Shown here: piece after piece, positions 55,361 through 64,000 of the stretch | Layout of the letters: each line of letters opens with the position of its first letter | Position numbering within the stretch: position 1 is the stretch's first letter | From: Pisaster brevispinus | Taxonomy: Eukaryota; Echinodermata; Asteroidea; Forcipulatida; Asteriidae | NCBI GenBank assembly: GCA_023634235.1 | Contig: JAMKCF010000008.1 | Coordinates: 7,892,176 to 7,956,175, forward strand | Direction: 5' to 3' | Length of the DNA: 64,000 bases | Made by a program: the position numbers and the translations under genes | Notes under the pieces: generated by a model | Seen by the model: the letters and a program-made list of their open reading frames with translations, nothing else | Told to the model about the DNA's origin: nothing | Database searches by the model: none

Positions 55361-58144
55361 GTCTGAGTCAATTGTTTGTGTCTATAAACCTAATTGATTT
55401 GATTGTGTCTAACATTCACTTGTTTCCCACTCGACTGATACATAAAACACAGAAATTGTAAAACAATAAGTAATCATTTCCATTGTCCTAGGGAAATCTG
55501 TCCCTGCTGATTCTGTCCCTCATTGGGAAATTAACATTGGCTGGAGGAGGAGGATTCAAAAGAGGGCGCTATCAGAAGAAGTTTGTACACAGTTTGCCAT
55601 ATGGGGGGGGGACACAGCATCTCCTGCCAAACCATCAATATTACTAAAATAAACCTTCAGAAAAGGTGTAAACTAATTACATAAGTGCCAAAACATTAAA
55701 ACACAGCCATTGTTTGTTGCATGGAAGTTGCGGACTAAACAGAGGTACAATTAGTTGTTTGCAAATTTTGCATATTTTCTCTAAAACTACAAAAATGCAC
55801 TTTGTATAATCTAAACAGCGCCCTCTTGAGACATTGTTCCTTTTATGCTGGCGCGAGAGACTAGGCGCTGACTGGAACAGCTGATTCGCGCTCGGGGAGG
55901 GAAGGCTCGTTGTTCTGGCGGCCATACGCGGCACACGGCACGGGTACAAATTGTGTTATGACAATGGTGTTTTCCCAAGTAAGCACGCTTAAAGGCCCTC
56001 TCTTAGCTGTAGTTCGGCAGCCAGGGGAAAAAATTGGAGCACCGTACACGTGTCGCAGAGAACTACAATCGAATTATCTGGAACGTGAGCAGAAATTTAA
56101 ACAATCGAAATCAGATTTGGAGGTTGGGATATTTAGTGGCGGTTTAACATCAAGTGAACTGTTGGGCTGGCTGCTTTGAGTTTCCTTTCTGCTTTGCGGG
56201 AGATAAAAGCAGAACCCTCTGGAAATGTGTCAATGTTATTAAAAGGACAATAATGAAGCCACATATGTATGATAAGTTTTTACTGGATAGTATTAGTATT
56301 ATATGACGAGGCCATGGAGTGCACCGCTGGGCATTAGGTGGCCGGGTAATTTAATTTGTTGTTCGGGTACGAGGCTAGTGGCTTTTGCAACTTTAGTAAA
56401 AAATGAGAGCATTTTTCGAATAAGACTCAGTGACAAATAATGAATTTGAATAATGTTTCATCCACAACTTAACTCACTAGGGTAGAAAGAGCAGTCGCCG
56501 GAAAAGCAAGAGGGAAAATTGTCGCAAATAGCGAGGACTGAAGAATCTAATGCACAAGTGACAGTTTGTTTGTGTTTTTAGGAAGTTCAACCCCGTTTGT
56601 TTAGTAAACCGCCCATCCCCCACCCCACCCTACCCCGCCACACTTCATTTTGCCACTAACCAAACATCGAATGAGTGTAGGGTATATGGTAAAAGAAAAT
56701 AAGATTAACAGGCCTGCGATTTATCCCTCCCCCTCCTCGCCCCGCCCACATAATGAAAAGTATCTACCATATGAGGGCGCTATTTTTCTGTCGTTAGAAT
56801 GTATCTCTCCGTAGATGTATTTTGTATTGAACATTCTGGCGTGGCACTTGTAGGCTATTATACATTTATTTCAATGTTGCCACGATTAAATACATGTGTA
56901 CATCGTTCAAGTGAATTAAGGTGCATGGTCACAAATATATAATGGCGAACCAGAAAAGTAGTAATAACACTAACAATTTACACGGAAGCTGGATAAATAT
57001 TCAAAATAGAGGACAGCATTTAGGCCTCGGGGTGAAGCAAAGGCTTCTGTTCCCGTATCTACGGACAGACACTTCAACAAACAAACAAACATACCAACAC
57101 TCCAACAGACTGAAAACACTGACTGATATTTAAACATGTAGGAACTAAGACAACAACATCTGCCGTATATACACCAAGCCGCCATATAACCATGGGTGGC
57201 TACCGATGTACAGTATAACGTTATACCTCATATCAATGCAGCATTATTGGTAGGAAGAAAACAATCATTATGTTCGATCCTCAAGTTTTCATTACTCCTA
57301 AATATTACATCCTTTAACCCATCCTTATCTCACATGGGAACATTTCCAGCAAATCTTTGATTCTCTTTTTTTCGCTCGATTTTTCTACGCGGAAGTTAAC
57401 TCCGCGAATAACGCACGCTCGGGATGCACAGGGCACGGTTTAGGATGCGACTTAATTCCCTGGTTCCCGAAGTTTAAATAAACCGTGGTTTGTTGCACTA
57501 TAGACCCATTAAGTGACAGTAAAACAAACTTTACTCAGTATACCCCATAAATTCAATCTATATATGGGCAGAGCATCATGAAGTTATTCAGTCAAAATGT
57601 ATGGACCGATATAGGTTTGAAGTAATTCAAACGTGAGATACAAAACTAATTGTTACCAAAATCTAACAGGGTATCTGGGAAACAATAATAGTTGGGTTCT
57701 TTTACCCCTCTTTTTTCTGTGGGTTGTTGGGTTTTTGTTTGTGCGTGTATAAGAGTAGAGATACAGCCCCGAATCACCCGCTCCAGAAATGTATGAGGGC
57801 GTACACCAAACTCACGCCACTAGGCTTAGCTATGGTGCTGTGCAGATGTCTTCTGCCGTTTACTCAGAAATTATGATTACACCCTTTTACTATTCTTGTG
57901 CCATCGACAAGGAGAACAAGTTTGTGGGAAAAGGGCATAACCATCAAACACCAAGCCGCTATTAAACACTTTTCCACGCTAAGGATGCCATTCTCGGTTT
58001 GTTCAAATGCTATTATCCATTAACGTTAATAATGGAGCGATTTAACGTGCTAGATTGAATTATAGATGAAGAGTGATTGGTCATCTGGCCTGCCGTGCGG
58101 GGACCGACTATCAGTCTCTCTTTAATTATTTTTGGTCTCCTCAG
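55361..58144. other. Intergenic DNA, promoter-like in part
   Basis: 55840-56000 is richer in GC and CpG than its surroundings and contains ATGACAATGGTGTTTTCCCA then A/GTAAGC, a possible first-exon/donor junction that cannot be phased to any later exon. GAGGGCGC-type motifs occur at 55562, 55818 (inverted) and 56773. 57390-57480 is also CpG-rich. No complete gene is visible. Confidence 0.35.
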
Positions 58145-58251
58145 AAAGCCCAGATATCAATAATTACTACACGAGTCCTTCTCTTAATGCATCAGCTGAT
58201 GGCACGGATGCTACTGGACAGCCGTCACTAGTGATAAATCCACCCCTTTAG
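58145..58251 (+). CDS. Candidate terminal coding exon, unrecognised protein
   Basis: A strong polypyrimidine tract and TCTCCTCAG precede a frame with two leading bases and then 35 codons including the stop: SPDINNYYTSPSLNASADG, TDATGQPSLVINPPL, TAG. Composition (Ser, Asn, Pro, Asp, no stops) looks like the unstructured C-terminus of a regulatory protein. No upstream exon was found in the window that splices to it in phase. Could be a chance ORF behind a good acceptor. Confidence 0.4.
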
Positions 58252-58810
58252 CCCCTGTAATGATGCCACGCTTGCTCCTCCAGTCTGATTATAATGTATC
58301 TCTTACATTCCCCTCAAGCTCGTTTCATCATTCATTCCCTCCCGCTGCGCATCATGGCCCACAATCGCCATACAAGAGGCATGCACTCACCCCCAATGCT
58401 TTAAAAGCTCCCCTGTATTCCTCTCCCGTGCCCCCATTAAACCCCATCCTTCATGCCAAGCATCCTCCTCACGGAGATCGTTCTGGATATTTCCTCTCTG
58501 TGTGCTCCCCAATTTAACCATGAACCATCATCACGTTAGAGCAGGCGCTTCACTCCCTCCCCACCTCAAACCGTGTGTTGCATTTTCACATTCCCTCGTG
58601 CATTAAGTGGGACAACCTTCATTGCCCCCTCCCCCACCAACACACCCCTGAACCCATCGTCACTCAGCAGGCGACATTTCGCTGCGTACCCCCCATTTCC
58701 TACCCTGCATTGCACCGGCATCTTTACCTATACCCACCTAATTCCCCAAACCGTCTCCCACGATGCTGCATGCATCATCATCATCTCCCCAACTCCCCTA
58801 TACTCTAAGT
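58252..58810 (+). other. Cytosine-rich block
   Basis: About 560 bases of plus-strand C- and CT-rich sequence (CCCTCCCCCACC-like runs). Open frames rich in Pro, His and Ser exist but overlap in several frames, as expected from composition. It could be a 3' UTR following the candidate exon at 58145-58251. Confidence 0.35.
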
Positions 58811-61800
58811 GACTACATCCGTGATCACCCTCAAGTCGGATGAGGTGATGCTGCCATCCGAAATATTTTCGTCGCCAGTCAATCACTTTACTTTACACAA
58901 GAAGGCGTCATGTGCACCTGGTCAGGCCCTTTGCCGTGGTGTGGAAGCAAATTTTTTCAAGGGAGGAAATGCGATAGTCTGTCGGTGGGCCTAAGCTGAG
59001 ATGAATTCGAAGAGATACGCGGCATTGGTCCGCATCAATGGATTGCCTGACCATTCATATAAAAGACGTTCTCGTAATAGGGGGATATCAAAAAGGTTTC
59101 GGTTAACATGGAGAGTTCGTTAATTGGGCAAATCTGGTGACTAGTCTGGCAAAAAAAAAAAATAAAAAATGGTCCAAATTGCACATACGGAGATTTCTTA
59201 CCATAGTTGTCTCGTAACCCTCCGATCTGCGACCGCCGGGAGCATGGTAAAGGTAATGATGCGTCATTGTTTTTTGGGAGGAGAACTTTTAATTCCACCT
59301 CTAGTTGTTAATAACGGAACCTGTTGGGAAATACAAACAGGAAATTGAGTGGTCACAACAGGTTTTTTCCTGCCACGTTCGTGTAAAGTATCATCCATGA
59401 TCGTTTCAATCGATGCCATCGAAAAACAATTGTGATTTTGGGGAACTTGTTTTCTCTGGAGGATTGGCACTGCTATGGACATCATGATCAGTGATTGAAA
59501 CTAGGTTTTTTTCTTTTGATGTTTATCAATCACACCCAGACAAAAAGCTTGTAACACTGCCGTTGGATATCTAAGTGCTGTTTTGGACACGCCGTTTAAA
59601 TAGTTCAAAATAATAACATGAACTTATTCAACTCTACTGCCAGGTTCGGTGTGTACTTTCTATGTATACATTATGAATGAGACGGGATGAATGAAGGTTT
59701 ATTATTTCACTCCGGATTGAATACGGAAGATTGCAAAAGAGAAACGTAAAAACTAAAAGTGGAAACAAGATCTTTTGTAGTAACTTGGATAGGTACATCG
59801 TCCAAAATGTTGTACGTTCTGGTGTTCAATGTGGTTGCACAGAAAAGAGGGGAACCACTGGCACTTAATATGCAACCTTTGTCTATAAATGGACCCTACA
59901 TCATTTTAATGGACCAATGATACTTATACAGCATGGATAGACCAAATGTTGGACCAAGACTGTGATCAAATGCATGATGCGTAACAATGTCACTGGTAAA
60001 AAAATAACCCTCGTATATGCCTGCATTATAAGAAATAACTGACGAGAAGTATCCCGCTATAATAATATAGGAAGAAAATAGGCTACACCGGAATACGCAG
60101 GGACACGTAAAAATAACCTGACAATACTTTCCCAGTATGTGAATTATCACGGTAGCCCAAAACAGACAACCAGTCAAATAGTTGACAATAAACGTCAACT
60201 TCTGCGATACGGCACTTATTCAAATTGACGTCAAAAGTATTGACGAGGGCCCCCATCACTTTAAAGCCACCATAAATAATTATGAAGTATACGCTGAAAT
60301 TGTTACTGTAAAAATTAATGTTCAGACTTTAGCCTACATTAGTAAGACTGGGCTCACTTAGGCAGAGCATTATTTTATTACAGAACGTGAATTTCGCGAC
60401 ACTTTCTCCTCGCCGCGTGCACATGGGTGTATCATTATGGTTAGTGACGGTTGATTGGAGCGCTAGCGTGTCTGCGTTTCATTTCTGAAGATTTATTAGA
60501 CCGAAAGGGACCCCACACGTGTCTACGTCTCCGAATGCCATTTTTATTAGGGGGAAAATATCAAATTCTGGTGCAATTTCCATCAGGGACAATGGGTCAT
60601 TGATGAGGCATACGGCTACAAAAGAGCGTCTTTTGTTGGGACCGATGCAAAGAATCGATACCCGATAGACGATACAATACCGATGATATGTTTACCCACG
60701 ATGGCATTGTGTCCCCCTACATTTTCGAAAATATCACTTTACCACCTCAATAACAGATGGAACGTGTGATACTATATAGACTCCGAGATCCCCCCTTCTC
60801 CATCCTTGTTGTGACCACAATCCCCAAAAGTGCAAGGTTCCCCCGGAAAGAAATACGCCACCAACAAAAAAAACCGATTCGAAATCGCAAGCTGACTTCG
60901 TTTTTCAGTCCAAGTCTCAAACAAGAAATGCGAAGATGGGGTAACAATTGCGCCGTATCGAATAAAGAGCAGTCGTGTGTGGTTACCGGGGAACGGTCTC
61001 AAGCAATGTCAGGAAAATCTTTAGAAATCCGTGAGTTTTTTTTTTTTCACAACCGGTCAATCTCAATTATAAGGGAAGAGGAAAGGAAGAAGATGAAGTG
61101 TTTTCACAGGAGGTATTTTTATCCTGAAAGGCTTGCGTATCACCTGGGGCATTTGGCGCGCTTGGTGGACAAATATCCGGCTCTCCATGTATTTTGTTCG
61201 GTATTGACGTTGTGCCGTGGAGAGCTTTCAGTGCGCATTTGCCTGGCGCATTCAGATGGACTTTTGTGTGTTCTTTGGGATTAAATAAGCAATGATGGCC
61301 ACTGCGAATGAGAGATTCGGATAAGTGCTAGAGTCTTCATCAGTCGTGCAAATTTTCTTAAAAATCCGTGGAGCCATCCTGCTACACCTTTGCATGCTCG
61401 GGGCTTAATCTGCCATACAGAACAAGAGAAGGGAGGGGGAAAAAAGAAGAAAAAAAGGAGAGGAGATCACCGGCAAGTCTACAATGCTTATAAGGAAATT
61501 GAGCATTCCCAAGGGCTGCGATTTGATCCAATCAGTGGGTAGCAATGTGACGGATGGAACAATGTGAACGATTCTACCGACCATGATTGGTCAGTGAGAC
61601 GCTCCTCGGGCTATACGTAATATCCGCCGATGTCAGAATACCAGTTCCGGTTTTATTACAGACGTATACTGAACCTTTTATTATGTTATTCATTTATCTT
61701 GGAAGTAACTTATTTAAAATATTTATACAACGGCAAAAATAGCAGCATCCAAACTCAGTTTTGGAGGACTGATTCTATTATAGACACACTACAAAATGCC

Positions 61801-63463
61801 ATCAAATTTTCAAGAAATATTATTTTCGTAAAGCAGCGCCGTTGAAAACTGCGTCCCAATGGGTGCAATGCTTGTCATGAACGACTGCAGAGTGGTTATC
61901 TTTTATTCATAAAGCAACTTCTACAGTTACCAACTTGCAGATACAAATATGCAAAACGAATATGGTATTTTTTAATAAGACAGAACTTTTCAAGGCATAA
62001 CGATTGGCTTTACATCACAGGCGTTTGTAAGAGCATCAAATGCTCTGTTTTCAACAAACCTTTGCGGCACTCGGCAACCAATCTGTGAAAGTTGCTCTCA
62101 AGGTGGTCATTCTTTTGAGAAAGACTAAATAACACGCAGTTTATAAATGTTTGTCAGTAATGTTATACACAGCATGTGCTTATTTTGAATTGGTAAATAC
62201 AATTTTAAAAAAACCACACTTTTAAATACCCAATATTATTCACTATTAAAGAGTAATTTGTTATCATTGTAAACCAAATAGTTTTTAGTGCTTAGACTTT
62301 TTTGATTGTAGAGTAAAAACCGAAATGAAATGAAATGAACTGAATCAAGTTCTCGGGTGAAACTTGTTTTGTCGCACATGGAAGTTTTTCATACAGGACG
62401 ATACCAAGATTATCATAAGAAGCTTCTAGATAAAAAAAAACAAACGTCCATGAGCTTTTCTAATTTTTTTCTTTCTCTCCAAGCATGTTCGATACCTTTA
62501 AGCCGAGATAATCATGTTTCGCACGCGGGCTCGCTCTTCAATTGTTTTCGTGTTTCAAGTTGTTTATCAGCGCCGTTGCATCTCTTTAACTGCACTATAG
62601 AGGGCCCTTTGGTGATACCGTACAACGTAACGGAGCTTATTTTGCGTCTAAAACTAGGTTATGATATCAAAAAATCACTGTATCCTCTGGGAAGAGGCTT
62701 TTTCGCTTCTCCCTCATGACTGTTTGACTTCGTGCTTGAGATGTACTTTAAGGGCTATACACTTAAAAGTGTGTAAACAAAATATTGTAAAAAAGATACC
62801 AAAATATTAGACGACGCCCACCTCTTCCACCTTTGTGCGAAAACTCCGTTTTGACTGCATGTTTACTTTTGCTTTCTTCCCCATTGTTTTAGCCCACAAA
62901 CCAATACAAAATCGACGCTGTTCATAAGTTTCGGGGGGGGGGGGGCAGGCCCCAGCACCCAACGTTGGTACGATTATTGAAAGGGGGTATGTCTAGCAGA
63001 CACGCCATTGTCGCACCCAACTTTGGAGTGGGTGATAGGGGCACAAGCATCCACGGGCCTAACAATGTGTACGCCTGTTTGGTCAAAACAAATATTAAGA
63101 GAGGGTGCATTATTTACCCAAAGGAGCACTAAGTTGTTGACAGAGCCGAAGAAGAAGAGGTTGTCATCCAGGGACAACCCGAAATGGCAACATGAGCCCA
63201 CTCTCTCACGAAATTAATAAGGAATATATTCCTTCTCATCGGGCCCTTCTTACTGCGCATAATGTGTGTATCATACACTGATGCAATGCGCTGATGCATT
63301 GTATACTTGTGTATTATAAGCCAGTGACTTTCAAGGACAACGGCTGGCATGGTGAGTGAATTATACTTAACCCGACACTATTTTATAAGATTTTAGGTGT
63401 ACTTTTCAATTTTAAAGCATTAATTTATTACCTTAGCGTAGAGACTTCAGATACGAACCATGA
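58811..63463. other. Repeat-poor non-coding stretch
   Basis: About 4.65 kb with few of the repeat families found elsewhere. The longest open frame (60757-61284, plus) matches nothing I know and contains a Phe run from poly-T, so I do not call it. Poly-A near 59152, poly-T near 61027 and poly-G at 62934-62945. Possible regulatory DNA. Confidence 0.3.
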
Positions 63464-63569
63464 TCAGCCCAACAGTCGTCGGTTTTCAAAAGCCGCGGCC
63501 AGGCGTAAGTAGTTCCAGCTCTCTATGTAGTATTCACAATAGTCATGCGCCACATCCTTAAAAGTAGTT
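63464..63569 (-). CDS. Candidate terminal coding exon, unrecognised protein
   Basis: On the minus strand TTTTCTTAACGTTGCAG is a good acceptor. One leading base is followed by 34 codons and TGA: TTFKDVAHDYCEYYIESWNY then LRLAAAFENRRLLG. Amino-acid usage (Tyr, Trp, His, balanced charge) is like a folded protein rather than noise. AATAAA lies at 63429-63424, 35 bases past the stop, so a short 3' UTR is plausible. The rest of the gene would lie beyond the right edge. The family is not recognised. Confidence 0.45.
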
Positions 63570-64000
63570 CTGCAACGTTAAGAAAACAAGATCACGGGAT
63601 TATTCATTTTCAAAGTACATTTACACATTCAGTAACGTTTTGTTGCTGTGAAAAAGCCTTACTAAAATGTGTAAATAAATAATCTGTCTATATTTTCTCA
63701 AACTCCAATTTTTACACATCAATAACAGCCCACTTAGAGCATAAATATTGGAACTCTGTTTTATAACTTGGAGTGAGAGCCTTTGCCAATTTAATTCAAA
63801 GTAGAATGAAAGTCAGGAATATTATTAGACAGTAATATAATTCTCTCAAACAGGGTATACTACTTTGCATTTAGCCCTAAACGGGGTATATTTATCACAG
63901 AGTCAGATTTCGGGTTATAATAAGTCTATACCCGTGATCCATGATCGGGCTGAGCTAGCTCTTAGCCGATTCAACTCTGCAGGACAAAGACCGATCGAGG
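63570..64000. other. AT-rich DNA at the right edge
   Basis: No exon recognised. If the minus-strand exon at 63464-63569 is real, this is its upstream intron. Confidence 0.35.

Noticed and set aside
56461..56535. Short basic frame (GRKSSRRKSKRENCRK) after CACTAG
   Set aside because: Weak acceptor, only 16 codons before a stop, and no partner exon.
60757..61284. 175-codon open frame
   Set aside because: No recognised domain, no splice support, and a Phe run from poly-T. Could be real, but the sequence alone does not support it.
63303..63355. Plus-strand exon ending GGCTGGCATG/GTGAGT
   Set aside because: The donor is good but no acceptor or start fits, and the frame is too short to judge.

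Overview
The window is animal nuclear DNA: AT-rich, with short coding exons in long GT-AG introns and many interspersed repeats (tRNA-derived SINEs, foldback MITEs, LTR retrotransposons, mini- and microsatellites). The two genes I can rebuild completely, their divergent arrangement and the character of the repeats suggest a deuterostome invertebrate, most likely an echinoderm. That placement is an inference; no marker in the window fixes the species.

Layout. 1-5.35 kb: degenerate G-rich repeats, then a higher-order satellite whose ~1.0-1.3 kb units each carry an array of a 61-bp repeat. 5.35-22.3 kb: gene-poor DNA with SINEs, three families of inverted-repeat elements, a ~1.3 kb tandem duplication containing exon-shaped ~100-bp repeats, a 32-bp minisatellite and a decayed Ty3/gypsy gag-protease remnant. 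22.3-43.7 kb, minus strand: a complete 13-exon alanine aminotransferase gene (GPT/GPT2 type, 535 residues, probable mitochondrial presequence), with repeat-filled introns. 43.7-44.6 kb: an 896-bp intergenic gap between two divergent start codons. 44.6-53.5 kb, plus strand: a complete 5-exon gene for the small UPF0547/C16orf87 zinc-ribbon and AT-hook protein (178 residues). Its first intron holds a Tc1/mariner-like inverted-repeat element split by a young LTR retrotransposon with identical LTRs. 53.5-64 kb: 3' flank, then a stretch with few repeats that contains two orphan terminal-exon candidates (58.15-58.25 kb plus, 63.46-63.57 kb minus) and a cytosine-rich block.

How the genes fit together. 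The aminotransferase interconverts alanine and 2-oxoglutarate with pyruvate and glutamate. The C16orf87-type protein is probably nuclear. They are not a pathway, but they share one compact promoter region. From memory, human GPT2 and C16orf87 are also head-to-head neighbours on 16q11.2, so this may be an ancient divergent pair. All exon junctions were checked by hand for phase and splice dinucleotides. The only departure from GT-AG is a GC donor in aminotransferase intron 1.
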